Part shown: in pieces, positions 21,101-31,837 of the stretch | How the letters are laid out: each line of letters begins with the position of its first letter | How positions within the stretch are numbered: position 1 is the stretch's first letter | Origin: Yamagishiella unicocca | Taxonomy: Eukaryota > Chlorophyta > Chlorophyceae > Chlamydomonadales > Volvocaceae | Reading direction: 5' to 3' | Assembly: GCA_003116995.1 (NCBI GenBank) | Contig: BDSL01000044.1 | Location: forward strand, 372,001-436,000 | Length of the DNA stretch: 64,000 nt | Position numbers and translations under genes: made by a program | Notes under the pieces: generated by a model | Told to the model about the DNA's origin: nothing | The model's input: the letters and a program-made list of their open reading frames with translations, nothing else | Databases searched by the model: none

Positions 21101-21868
21101 GCGGCGGCGGCGGCGAAGGATGCCGCCGGGGCCGGCGGCGGCGCAGCCGCCGCCGCGGCATCGCCCGGGAATGCGGCGGCGGCGGCGAGCGCGCGCGTGG
21201 AATCGGCGGAGGCGATGCGCGCGTTTGAGACGGCGCTCAAGATCATGCGAGTGTGTGGCAACGTGGAGCAGCAATGGCTTACGGCGCCGACCGCGACGAT
21301 GGCGCCTGCGGCAGACCGCGGGGGGGACGATCGACGACTGCCATTGGGCCCGGCGGCTGCGCCGCCGGGGCATCGGGCCGCCACTGCAGCCGACCAGGCG
21401 GCCGCGGCAACAGCGGCTGCAGCCGCGAACATGCCCAACGCGGCTTCGGCTTCCCCAGCGGGCGCGGCAGCGGCGCCGATCCCGGCTACGTCGCCGGGTG
21501 CGGCCTCCCGCCCGCTGCTCGCGAGTGTGCCGGCGCCATCCAGTGGGTGGGCCCACGGCGCCAGGGCAGCAGTAGCAGTGGCGGCGGCGCTGGTCGGGTC
21601 TGTGAGGAGTGGCCATGGCGCGTGCCCGGCGGCTGACGCTGCTGGCGGTGGCATCCCTAGGGGTGCCGACAGGCTGGAAGGACTGAAACGTAAGGTGCCG
21701 CGCAGCGGCTCGCCCTCGGTGATCGCGGGAGCGGAGCTCCTTGCCGGCGTGAGGGGCGGGGGACAGGCGGCGACGGGCGCAGGGCCCTTGATGACGACGA
21801 CGCGGCAAACTGCCGGTGCCATGCCGCCGCCCTCGGCCATGCCTCGCGGCAAGCAGACCTCTTCATGA
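18167..21868 (+). CDS. Large low-complexity protein of unknown function
   Basis: An unbroken frame of 1,233 codons, strongly biased to GCN, GGN and TCN, predicts an Ala/Ser/Gly/Pro-rich, mostly disordered protein. Two conserved-looking islands stand out. One is EVAARLKKKIRIIQPISRTW near residues 522-541. The other is a helical segment near 946-1040 (GELTLLYQWYVANKTVYLEQ, then AQRQLQRIDML, and later AMRAFETALKIMRVCGNVEQ). A glutamine run lies near residue 585 and poly-Ala tracts near 1000. The start is the first ATG after an in-frame gap; upstream coding exons cannot be excluded. I do not recognise the family. Such proteins in volvocine algae are often nuclear regulators, but nothing here proves that. 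Confidence 0.65.
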   Translation: MRAGHDHLGVAGTNLPASLPQSTQPAVQEASVAPAPVCMPGGDMHLPASLTSDLVGLPHTANADAFAGSLSTSEVAHLSHATAPPSSVDDMLLFELRTAADRSTHSERPAWSENCRLNGGVKRPRAAAFCGDASSTPTELTRINQIRRRDPLPDSHATCGMGSCSDMAVDPPALLAQMPSRAPHADHQHIRNLLPHQEAFLQLLSLSDAALRDQARTTDAGPAAAAQMGTAASICNGLGATEGQLAAFLSARPSGVLEQLLAAVLLAPAVQPTSRDAAVTTNPAAAAAEAPPLGLASISRRAEPPKVVDDAVVQPNCMRRSSAMAVAALRTGLIVDNSCAAPYRPIQVSDRADRRSGSASASDATLMATISDRDASGSGSGVGDDASEGKGDAEAAGSGEGSGDGSAAATATKSNGRSSGRATAAPGPTHAGSRSADRPGDPSPYRRPKSSSNSLPTARGEQEGSAAGAGKAWDAASAIDADSVAATEQPAGDLTPDVLLSPFSESVSAQLGSSLPPEVAARLKKKIRIIQPISRTWVEETLQGSSTTANASSGSGGAVGGGGGAGTTTAAASPDGGAALASVQGRQQQQQQSHPARVAGSGVSEGHVNAVVRPLQHQDSLLSGRTVQGVGPSPDRSDRDGPARGPRGSREAAALGFRSPLLPTTTITTASSTQEKAAANAVPAALPGVPLGDLPALVAATSSAPPRPPPAAHPLPIRRPLPLKPPRVKPEGGDAAQLPGFYGAAVSAATGPGPQLPTQVARASLAEAVPAPPMSADCLSPFIFTLPTHFTAASAAAGLSSVEMLPPRYGSNTTTAAGALPAATPSASDLPPFSHSAPLPHRATSGIIPGHETQAAAAAAFAAAAANTSPRAAPLGGLGGGANLSALLGGASSCGAPAAAGSVCPESTDARSEWPALGAAGMLPQQTRSLVQLPQSASSSCLGKVQGELTLLYQWYVANKTVYLEQAQRQLQRIDMLTAAAAAKDAAGAGGGAAAAAASPGNAAAAASARVESAEAMRAFETALKIMRVCGNVEQQWLTAPTATMAPAADRGGDDRRLPLGPAAAPPGHRAATAADQAAAATAAAAANMPNAASASPAGAAAAPIPATSPGAASRPLLASVPAPSSGWAHGARAAVAVAAALVGSVRSGHGACPAADAAGGGIPRGADRLEGLKRKVPRSGSPSVIAGAELLAGVRGGGQAATGAGPLMTTTRQTAGAMPPPSAMPRGKQTSS

Positions 21869-24700
21869 TGCGGTCATGTGCTTGGGGGGAGCCGGCGCCG
21901 GCGCGGCGTGTGAGCGCGCCATACGTTGGTGGTTGAGGCTTGGTAGCAACGGCAGTTTCGGTTGCCGGAGGTAGGGTGGGACGGTTGAGGCGCGCGGGGG
22001 CCGGGCACGCTTGGTAGAGTCCGACTCGAACAAATGAGGCGGTTTGCTTGAAAGCTGGCAGCGGCATGCGGTGTGCTTGGCAACGAACTCAACACACACG
22101 GAGGAAGACGGTTGGCGGAGGGAGGGGGAGGAGCAGGAGTGCGCTTGGCACCATCGAAGATGGCGGTTCCGGCGGCGGGGGGCTTTGGCTGGGAAGATTA
22201 TATACGTGTGTCTTGTGTACTTTCACTAGCGAGGAGACAGACTGAGTGCGACGCGTTTACCCCGCTCGTCCTCTGTTTCCCCCGCTGCTTACCAACGGAA
22301 TTTTCACATGTGTGAGGGTTTCGACCGGAAGTCTCGTTTGAGGGGCCTACAGCCATCAGGGAGCGATGCGGCGGGGGGGAAGGCGACTTGAGCTGGGCGG
22401 CAGCAGCAGCCTTGCCAGCCGGTGCGGCATAGGGCCCCCGGGATGCTGTCGCAACTTCTGGCCCCTGCCCGTCGCCATGGTGCTTATTAAGGCATTTAGT
22501 GGGTATCGATTCTACGATCGTACGGCACCACCTAGCGCTTTTTTTCAGTTTGGATGCGACGGAAGAGGTGGTGGTAATGATGGTGGCGGTGGTGTTTAGG
22601 CCGCATGTTGGCTCGTTGGTTGGTTAGTTGGTTGGTGAGAGACCTCTAGCGGTGGTCTGAATCGCGCGATAGCGGTCCCTGCATCCTCATGCGGCCCGGC
22701 CTTGCCCGCATCGGACGGGCGGTCGGGCCCTGCTTGGCGCTGGACCATCACCGCCACAGCCCGCTCCGTTATGGTGACGTTCCGTCGGCCGGGCGGCGGC
22801 AGGTTGACGTCGACCCATGGGTTCATCCGCCTCATGCAAGCGGTGTCGCTTTAGGCGGATTCGTGGGCTCGCTCGGGCATGGGAAGAAAGCGGACCCCTC
22901 CAGGTGCTCCTCGCATGGCCGCGCTGCGCCCCGTGGACTGCTTGGGTCAGCAACCCGAAGCGGCAAAACGACGGATTGACGGGTGCGAGGCTGGGCTACG
23001 GTATGGAAGGAATTGTTTGGGTCTATTCCGTGTTGTGGCCATCAACGTGGGGCGTGTTTCGTGATACCTTATACTGTGGCCGGCTGCGGCCCAGCCGTCG
23101 GGTGGAGATCGGTTCGCTGGCGGTTCTCGCGGCACGACCCTTGTGGTGTGACTGTAGGATCTGGCCCTCGTGCTCACTCGCGATCGATAGAACGTTTTAG
23201 TCATGTTGTCGTGGTTCGCTGCCTGCTGGGCGGCAGGAGCTTCGGGGTGGTGGGTTGGGTTGCGATGTTTCCGCTTTGAGCGATGAAGACAGACGTGGTC
23301 GAGCGGTCCGGTGAATGCTTGGAAGTGTCTGCGGCCGGCCGTTTGGCTGCTCCTGGGATTTTTGTTTCCTGCTGATGTTTGTTGCCCGAGGAAGTGTGTT
23401 TGTGCGTGTGTGAAGCTACCGCTTAGCAGCGAAACTCTGTGCCTGCGTTTGTGGATTGGGATTGCAGGTATGAAGATTAGATGGCAACTTTACTTGTCGA
23501 CAGGCTCACCCGATTTTGCCGCTGTCCGGTCCGTCTCTTGTGATCGGGTTGTGTCGGTTTGTGGTCGTTTTCGGACCCGCGCCGGTTGAACGATGTCCAC
23601 CAGCGTCCGCTGGTCAGGGATTCACGAAGCGGCTGACGAGGACAGTGTTGGCGACGCTACAGGAGCTGACAGCTGAGGGAGGTTGGGAGCGCCATAGGGC
23701 TCGCGCCATGTCGTCTGGGCACTTCAAGCCCAGCCTTGTGAGGTGTCTTGCGGATATTAGTGGACTGGACCAATGGGGTCACACTGAAGGCACCTGGCGT
23801 GTGGGCTTTGCATGGGAGCGGCATTGGTTGTCGGGCGGGTGCAAGGCCGTCCTGCCTAACTTAGGACACGCATTTTGGAGGAAGGGAAGCTGCAGACTGG
23901 GGTGTGTGCTTGTTTGCTTATCGCGGAGTGATGCTGTCCCGAAGGTCTACCTTCACTCTACTGTTTGCGGCTCGCTGCGGGGTCGGGATTCCAGTCCCGG
24001 CCCGACGTGGGTGGGCACTGTTTTGGATCCCTGGCCTTGACGACCGGGCTCCCACCCGCGGCTGGGCTAGTGATGGTGATGATGATTGTGGTGTGGTTGC
24101 ATTTGTCAGAGGAACTGAGCCGTGTAAGCGTGCGTGTGTATTTCGCGTGTGTTGGTATGCGTTACTGGACGGGAGCCACCCCAGTGTGTCAGTGTGGGCT
24201 TTCATGGAGCTCCGCGGCGTCTGGCTTCGCTGCCCGCGCCGCCGCGCCCGCCCAGCCTTCTTCTCCCACCATTTATGCTTTGTCTTGGCAGCAATTGCCA
24301 AGGCCCGGATTTTTCCTCGGCGCCAGGTTGGTTTACGGTTTTGGGATTTTAGCCTATGACGGGTGTGTGTGTGTGTGTTGATGTGTCACGTACCCGTCTT
24401 GGTTATTGCCGCGCATCGCGGGTGCACCTGCTTCGTGCCGATCGACACGGCGCTGACTCGAAGACGCGGTTCTTAAAGTAATGTGATGGGGTCTTCCGAG
24501 GCCGCGGGTGTCCGTGTGTTTTTGTTGTGGCGGTGGGGCGCAAAGGCGCAAGGACAGGTGCCTGTATGGCAAGCTGGCGGCGAAACTGATGTACTGCGCG
24601 CTGGACGTGTGTTTGGCTTTGTCAAGCACTGCATTTTTGCGGCAACCGTTCGCCAGCACGGATTCCTGCCTGCCGTACGGTGATCGGCTGTTGTAATATA
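21869..24700 (+). other. Probable long 3' UTR of the 1,233-aa gene
   Basis: About 2.8 kb of G/T-rich + strand sequence without coding signature follows the stop. Candidate TGTAA signals are at 24123-24127 and 24692-24696. Long UTRs of this composition are common in volvocine algae. A ttggttggttagttggttgg run is at about 22615-22636 and a short GT microsatellite at 24361-24380. Confidence 0.45.
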
Positions 24701-25044
24701 GGGAGGACCGCAGGGCGACCGACCGTGCAATGCTACAGCGTTGAGTAGATGACGCGCCCTCAGCCTCGGCACCCGTCACCTCCCCCCTGGAGTGCTGTGG
24801 CACGGCAACGCGACAGCGGATGGGGCTTTGCCGATTGTGCTGACCTTCAGCCCAGCTCGGGGTGCCCTCGTTGACGCGAATCATGTTCACCGGCCTGCTC
24901 GGGCTGCACAGGGCAGACGATGGTGGACAATGGCAGCTCCGAAACCAGACACGTCAAGAGTTGGCAGACGCGTGCAGCGTTGGCGGGAGCGCCCGAGGTT
25001 CTGGATCTCACAGTGACGTTGATGTAAGGAGTAAGGAGCGTAGC

Positions 25045-25049
25045 TTACA
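25045..25049 (-). terminator. Candidate poly(A) signal for GDI
   Basis: TTACA on the + strand gives TGTAA in GDI sense, about 960 nt past the last resolved GDI exon. It faces the + strand TGTAA at 24692, as expected for two convergent genes. Confidence 0.35.
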
Positions 25050-26005
25050 CCTGCCCATGGACTGCTCTCCCAATCCCAACCGCTCCACCACCGTGCATCA
25101 AGCGTAACACTTCCAGTGTCCCAGAACCCCCCTTAGCCTGCCCCTCTTGACGTTCGGAAACCCTCACAGGACAGACAGACACCCCCACTTTCCACTACAA
25201 CACGCCTGCAAACATACTTGCTCACTTCTATAATTTTATCTTTTAAACGACGCGACACCGCCGGCCGCTGGACCTCCAGAGCACCCCCCCTACCAGCCAC
25301 GCTCTGCCCGTTTCCTGCCCGCGACGAACGGCAACTACACTGCGGCAGGTCCCCACCCCCAGCACCCGCCGATTGCATTAAGGAGGGAGTGCACGCATAC
25401 GCCGTCATACGTCACGGCGCCGCTACCGCAGCACTTCTCGCACCTGGTGCACCAGGCCGCTGTGTTCCGCGGCCACCACCTCCGCGCCTCCAACAGTTAA
25501 CGGAGCACACAGCCCCGGCCGCACATCAGCTGCCCCGCTGCCCCCCACAAAGCGCCTTCCCAGTTCCCACAATGGCCAAACCAGCACAATCAGCACCGTC
25601 GTCCTCATTGGCGCTGAGGAAAGTAGACCGACCTCCTCGTGCCACAGTGATGGCTCCAGGATGCAGCCCTGCACCCAAGTGGGCCCCCCGGCTCTCCGCA
25701 AGCACGCCTGGTGACCGGCTGAGCCACGCGAGTCTGTGGGGGCTCAGGCGGCCGCGCCGAAACCCAGAGGGCTGCGATGGCTGCTGCCGCCCTGGTACAG
25801 CTGCCGTGGCGGCTGCAGGAGGGGGCCCAGGGGGCTGGCGGCATCGCCGCGCGCGCCGCTTAGGCGGCCTCGACCTGTACGGCAACAAGGGCGGTGCGGG
25901 TGCGGGTGCTGAACGCTCTGCGCCGTCACCACCATGATACCTCGTACCTGCCAGCCGTACCGTACCGTACATTCCGTACCTTCCTAAAACCTCGCAATCA
26001 CGCAC

Positions 26006-29000
26006 CTTTGACACGTCCTTGGCCGACAGATCCAGCTCCTTTCCGGTGATACGCTTGTACATGTCGAGCACGTCGTCAACCGTCGTCTCGAAGTGTGTGG
26101 TGGCGTCGTAGCCCTTGGAGATGAAGCACATGTCCCTGGCGGCGGTTGGCGGCAGGAGCGACACGTACGTGTCAGCAGGTGCGGCCAGGGTGGGGGCGCA
26201 ACGGCAACGTGCGATCAGGTGCTACCACAGCAGCGACGGCCACAAAGGCGAAGAAAAGAGCAGCAGAGCACCGATGCTGGAAGCTTCACGAAGCGCAAGC
26301 GCCGTGCAAACATGCCAGGAAGTAAGCTTCAGTGCGTGCGTGTGTGTGCGTGTGCGTGCGTGTGTATGTGTGTGTATGTGTGTATGTGTGTGTATGGGTC
26401 ATTACCTCATTGACACCAGCCCCGCCCACCGCCCCGACCCACTTGGTGCCGTCCTCCACCGGCTCACACAGGTCCCGAACCTCGACGAACTTCTCGTCCA
26501 AAGGGCCCAGCAGGGCCAGACCGGAGGACAGCTCAGCCTGGAGGGACGGGCAGGGGTGGAGGAGGTGACGGTGGCTGCAGTGGGTGCGGTGGTGGGCGCG
26601 GCATTGGTGGTGGCCGGGGGGGGGGGTAATGGCGATGGTCATGGCGGCTGCGGTGGTTGTGGTGGTGGAGACGCGAGGGACAAGTGGACAACCTAGGATG
26701 TGTTGAGCCAGGCATGGCAGGAGCGAGACAGTACGGCACTTGCTTGAGCAGCAAGGGGTGGCGTGGGCTCGGGGCGAGATGAGGGTTGCGCGAGCAGCGG
26801 CACGGTTGCCACCGCCATACCCACCCGAACCCTCCCCCCCCAGCTGCAACCCCCCCAGGCACCAGGCACCCAGCTTCCGAACCCAGCACGTCCAAGCACC
26901 TTACCTCGGGGTTGGAGGTCTCCACGGTGGTGCTGACGAAGGCAATCCACTTGTCTGCGGGAAGGGGTTTACCATAGGGCCCAGCAAATGTTCAGCTGAG
27001 GCGCTAAGTTTCAAATGACGCGCGTGGTGGTGCTGGTGCTGAACCACGCAACGTAACGTAACGTAACGCAGCACCGTCTGCTGAACCACGCAACGTAACG
27101 TAACGTAACGCAGCACCGTCGTAAAGGAAACCCAGCCGGTCGGGACACTCGCCATGAGCGCCGCCTCCTGCATCCGAACCCGCAGCACCCGAAACACGCG
27201 TCTGGAGCAGGGCCGCGGCGGCGGCGTTACCTTTGCTGGCGACGTTGTGGGCGTAGGAGCAGCAGAACACGTACATGTCGGACTTCCGGCCAGTCTGCTT
27301 CTGAGGTAGGATGATCTGCACGCTGTGCGCGTTGTCGGTGTTGGGGATGGGGTGGCTCTGCGAGGTGGGGGTCCAGGGGAGGGGCACCCCCAAGGGGGCA
27401 GTGTCAGGAACCCGAAGGATCGCGACCGCCCACTGCGCCCTCCGCATACCTACCCTCCGCATACCTACCCTCCGCATACCTACCCTCCGCATACCTACCC
27501 ACAGCAGCCAGGTGCTCCCCCTCCACCTCGACGCATACGCGCAGCCGACCGCGCCCTTCCTCCCCCCCCACTGACGTTTCCTAGCCGGTTTTACTTTTCA
27601 GTGCCGGTACGCCCCCTCCCCACGGCAGTCAACCCAGGTCCAGTAGCATGCGCGCGCGCGTCCAGGTGTTCGAAGGCTATGCACCATCTGCACTTCCCGG
27701 TCCTAGTTTGCAACCCCACTGGCACCACCATAGCTCACCATGATGGCCATGGCTCGCACCACCTTGCCCACCACTCGGACCTTTCCCGGGAAGTACGAGG
27801 GATCGCCCACCACCATCTTGGCGCGGGCCACGTCAGCTGGGGGCGGGGGGCAGGGGGATATAAAATAAACCCGCGGATCCACGGCCGTCAAACCAATGGG
27901 GGAGAGGGAGGGAGGAAGCAGGGTGAAGGGCGGAGGCAGGACGAGGTTCAAACCAATGGGGGGGAGGAAGGGAGGAAGCAGGGTGAAGGGCGGAGGCAGG
28001 ACAAGGTTCAAACCAATGGGGGGGAGGAAGCAGGGTGAAGGGCGGAGGCAGGACGAGGTTGCGCTGAGATGCTCATTAGCTCAAGACCCCTGTGGGGCCC
28101 AACATGACGGCGAACGATGTGAACGGCGTGGACGGATCTGAGCTGGTAGATACCAGCGGCAGCTCCGCCGCAGCAATACACCTTCGGGCCACCCGCCTCG
28201 TATACGTGCCGACCATCAGCGCCCAACCCAACTCGCCGAGGGCGGGGTCTCCCCGCGTCCCCGGCCCCTCCTCACCCCCGTTCTTGATGCCCACCGCCAC
28301 GCCATTCTCGTACAGCACCTCCGCCCCTGGCTGGTTGAGCATGTAGGTGCCGCCGTACACCGCCGACAGGCGCGCGAAGGCCTGGGGCAGCTCGCCCAGG
28401 CCGTAGCGGGGGTAGAGGTAGGGCGAGTTGAGGCCCTCGTACCTGAACGGAGGGGCGGCAAGGGCGGAGGGAGTCTTGAGGCGGGGGCAGCGGCGGAGCC
28501 GGCGGCCACGGAATAGGAGGAAGCGTGGAAACCGCCGGTGGGAGACGAGGTGTGGGGTGCAGCGGAGGCGGCAGGCTTCAGCGCGTGCGGCGGGTGGCCT
28601 CAGCCTCACCTGAACAGCGACTCGTGGTACAGCTTGATACGGAGCACCGTGGGCAGTGCGGACTGGGTGATGTAGGCGTCATCGCGCTGCAGGGAGGGGT
28701 GGCGAGAAGACCCGGTTACACGACATGGAGGGGGGGGGCGGGGTGGTGCAGGGGGTGCTGGTGGTGGGCAGGTGTGTATGGGGTGGGGGGAGGGGGGAGA
28801 GTGGCTGGGCCCAAAGGGGCGAGTGGTGGAGAGGGGTTTCGATTTGGTGCGCAAACCAAGACCGCTGCATTCGATTTCCGCACCTCAATCCGGTGACGCC
28901 AGCGATCCATTGGCGAGGCGGCCTGGCCCCCTGTCCTTCAACCCCCCTCCGCCCCGGGCCTCCAACCAGGCTGTCGGCTCCTCCTCCTCGTCCTCCTGTG

Positions 29001-31464
29001 CCTCAAAACTTTGTTCCTGCGCTACCCCGCTTCTCCCACCTACCCGCCCTCCAGATGCCTAATTAGAAAAATGACTGATTCCACAACTTCTGATAATACC
29101 TGGAATAAATGGCTAGAGTAGAAACTAAAGCTCGGTTCACCGGTTCGTCGGCTCCCTACCCCTGCCGCTGCCCCACCCCTCGCCTGTCCTAAACGGTTTT
29201 TCTCGCGTGCACGGGTCTTCCTTGCATTCCCCCCCGCCTCACGTGCAGCGCCAGCGCGTGTCCAATGAAGTCCTGCGTGTCCTCCGTCAGGTCGTAGTAC
29301 TTGTAGAGCTCTGCCATGGTCATGCGGGCCAGGTCCAGACCCTTGTGCGTCTTCGGGTCCGACTCCTCGTAGTCCTGAACGTAGCTGCGAGGGGGGGGGG
29401 AAGCGCCAAGGGGGAGGGGCGGTGTGAAAAGGGCAAGAGAGGGGAGGGGAGAAAACCCCCTTTGTATGACTTCAGGTAAGGAGGCTACGGCGAGGGTGCG
29501 GGTTGTCGAGGAAACTCGTTTGCACGACATCGGCGACGGAAGATGAAGAACAAGCCGGCGAACAGTTGGGGCGTTTCGGTGCTGGGTGGGTGGGCGGAGG
29601 CTGGCGTTACGTTATGGTCCTTGGAACGAGTGCGGGGGGGAGAAGGTGGTGTTGCGGGGCCGGAGAGGTGGTTGGATCGATCGCCACCGCACGGTGCCCT
29701 GGCTTGGTCTGTCACATCCACCGCGGTCCAAGGCTCCGGTCAGATGCGCCCGGAGGCGTTGCTTCACACCCATCATGAACCTCCTCCCTGCCTAGCCTAC
29801 AGGCCCCCTGCCCCCTGCTCCCCTGCCCCCCTGTCCCCCTGCTCCCCTGCCCCCTGCTCCCCTGCCCCCTCACAGGAAGAAGTTCCTAGCGCGGCGCTTC
29901 TCGAACAGCCCCATCAGCGGCGAGCGCAGAGCCTCCGCGTCGTTCGCAGGGACCTTGTACACCTTGCCCTTCTGGAGGGTGTAGCTGCCGTCAACGGCCT
30001 GGGAGCGGGGGACGGATTCCAGGTGAGGCGAGGGGGGGTTGCAAGGAAGACCCGGGAGGCTAGATAGGGTGAGGTGGGTGGGGTGAGGCGAGGTTGGGTG
30101 AGGCGAGGTGGGGTGAGGTGAGGTGGGCTGAGGCGAGGTGGGGTGAGGTGGGTTGAGGCGAGGCGAGGTGAGGGAGGTGAGGTGAGGCGAGGCGAGGTGG
30201 GGTTGGGTGAGGCGAGGTGAGGGCATCTGGGGCACCATAACGTCACGCTGGTGCTTCAAGCAGCTCCACCCAGCTGCGGTGCGTGTGCTTCTCCCGATGA
30301 GGTAGGGGCACGCGGTGTTGCTCAGGGGAGGCCCAGATCAGATCAGAGGCAGAGGAGCAGCCACACGGCGATCGCAGGCAGGTGACAGTGCTCCGCCCCG
30401 GCACTCCGAGGCCACCAGGCCCATTGTGCCTCCCCACATCGAGTACCGTATACTCGCACCGCAAACGGCCGACCTAGCTTGAACCTCCGCACAGACCACC
30501 TTCCGCCCGCCTTGGCCGTAAGGACGACACCATCGCACTAGGTGAATTGCAGCAACGGCAATAAGTTTGAATTGACGAACTGGGTCAGAGCCGCGCGCCA
30601 GCCGACGGGTTGCCGTTTCAGAGAACGACGATACCTTGCCGGATTCTTGGCTGGTGGCCGTACAGTCAACCCACCCGCCGCCTGCCCCTTGACCCATCAG
30701 TTTGCTGTCGTTGCACCCCACGACGCGCACATGTACGACCCCCCATCCAAAGCTCGTATGGTACGGCACCCACCTTGAACTCCAGGTACTTGACCACGTC
30801 CGTATGCAGCAACACCCGCACCAGCTTGCCATTAGCCAACATGAACTTGGGCACCATGTCCACGTTGTAGTCTCGGGACGCACCCAGCTTCTCGGGGGGC
30901 GCGGCGCCAGCGCGGAAGCGCTCATATAGCTACAATATATTGGGACAGACAGGGCGGTCACAAGGCAGAAGTTGCAGCTTGGGTTGCGTATGGTGTTGGC
31001 AAGGGAGTGTAGTCGCAATGTCAGGGCAATGAGCTGGCAGAGGGGCGCATAACCCGCTGAGGGAAGCTGTGGGCGCGGCTGGGTTGGTGTCACGAGCTGG
31101 CAACGCTTTCCTGAGAGCTCGAAGCCATTCTCAGGGCTTGATAACGGTATTTCAAGCGTTGAATAGGTTGGGATGCGATTGAGTGCTGCGTATGCGGGCC
31201 CACGTCGACATGCCCGTGCCCACCTGGGTCAGGCTGAGCGATGCCGACTCGCCACCATAGTAGTTATTGCGATCAACGTGTAGAACCTGGATATAAAGCG
31301 ATGCAAGTAGACGGGTGCTCAATAGCTCTGGGGCAGAGCGTTTCTGCGCTCACGGTCGGCAGGGTACGCCTTCCCACCTTCTTCTTATCCACCGACAGCA
31401 GACCACTGATAATGCACTCTTTCAGGCCTGTGCCAAGCACAATGACATCATACTCCTCGTTCAT
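26006..31464 (-). CDS. GDI: Rab GDP-dissociation inhibitor, last short exon not located
   Basis: GDI extracts prenylated GDP-bound Rab from membranes and recycles it. Twelve exons join in phase: 31464-31378, 31286-31224, 30929-30774, 29998-29874, 29384-29243, 28686-28610, 28442-28276, 27836-27739, 27357-27231, 26954-26905, 26537-26443, 26135-26006, giving 439 aa. The start [20 protein letters not shown] carries the FAD-like G-x-G-x-x-E region, followed by [18 protein letters not shown], the Rab-binding [37 protein letters not shown] and [19 protein letters not shown]. GDIs are about 445 aa, so only a few residues are missing. Exon 12 ends at a good donor (aaag|gtgcgtg) and the frame stays open beyond it, so a short terminal exon must lie between about 25.1 and 26.0 kb. 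The gene is divergent from the FNBP4-like gene. Confidence 0.93.
26330..26400. repeat. GT-rich microsatellite in a GDI intron
   Basis: An imperfect run of tgtg, cgtg and tatg units in the intron between exons 11 and 12. Confidence 0.8.
27035..27122. repeat. 43-bp tandem duplication in a GDI intron
   Basis: Two copies of a unit containing gaaccacgcaacgtaacgta and acgtaacgcagcaccgtc lie in the intron between exons 9 and 10. Each copy itself contains a run of cgtaa pentamers. Confidence 0.85.
27890..28062. repeat. About 60-bp minisatellite in a GDI intron
   Basis: Three copies, the last shortened, of a purine-rich unit beginning caaaccaatgggggggagga and containing agcagggtgaagggcggagg. They lie in the intron between exons 7 and 8, directly after a copy of the ATCCACGGCCG repeat. 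Confidence 0.9.
29185..29228 (+). repeat. CATCCACGGGTC intron repeat, copy B
   Basis: It reads cctaaacggtttttctcgcg then tgcacgggtcttccttgc, lies in the GDI intron between exons 5 and 6, and is antisense to the gene. Confidence 0.6.
30040..30225. repeat. Purine-rich GGTGAGGCGA repeats in a GDI intron
   Basis: Irregular tandem repeats of ggtgaggcgaggt and ggtgggttgaggcga in the intron between exons 3 and 4. Every unit contains a gtgag pentamer on the + strand. That resembles a splice donor, but the gene is on the minus strand, so it has no effect there. Confidence 0.8.
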
Positions 31465-31837
31465 GGCTAAGAAAGTCGAACTGAACTCGACAACAGATCG
31501 TCCCTTTCGCGAGGAACGCTTATGAATGCAAACACGGCCCTGTATATAGGGTACCTTTGAATTCTTTAGTAGCGAAAGGATATGTCCTTCTCTTGTGGCG
31601 CGATGGTGCGACCTCATTCCGGACGAAGCCCGGGACTCCCGGAGGGGCCGACAAGTGTTTGAAGACCCGTCCACCCATAAATAACATACATTCGATACAT
31701 TGCCTATATGCTGGATTGTTTACAGAAGCCAAAGCCACGCAGTGCCGCCCTAATGTTGCAGACTTAAGTATTCAACATATTGCCAGACTAGCTCCTGCAA
31801 ATTATCCGTGTACCGGTACTTCATCTCATAAAAAAAT
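31465..31837. promoter_or_regulatory. Shared divergent promoter region, GDI and FNBP4-like
   Basis: Only 373 bp separate the GDI start codon (- strand) from the FNBP4-like start codon (+ strand), so both promoters and 5' UTRs must lie here. No TATA-like box could be assigned with confidence. Confidence 0.55.

Noticed and set aside
20590..21852. A 420-codon minus-strand frame over the 1,233-aa gene
   Set aside because: It is the GC-rich antisense shadow of the longer + strand frame.
25423..25701. A 92-codon minus-strand frame ending VAAEHSGLVHQVREVLR as the missing GDI exon
   Set aside because: The tail is not GDI-like and available acceptors give the wrong phase.
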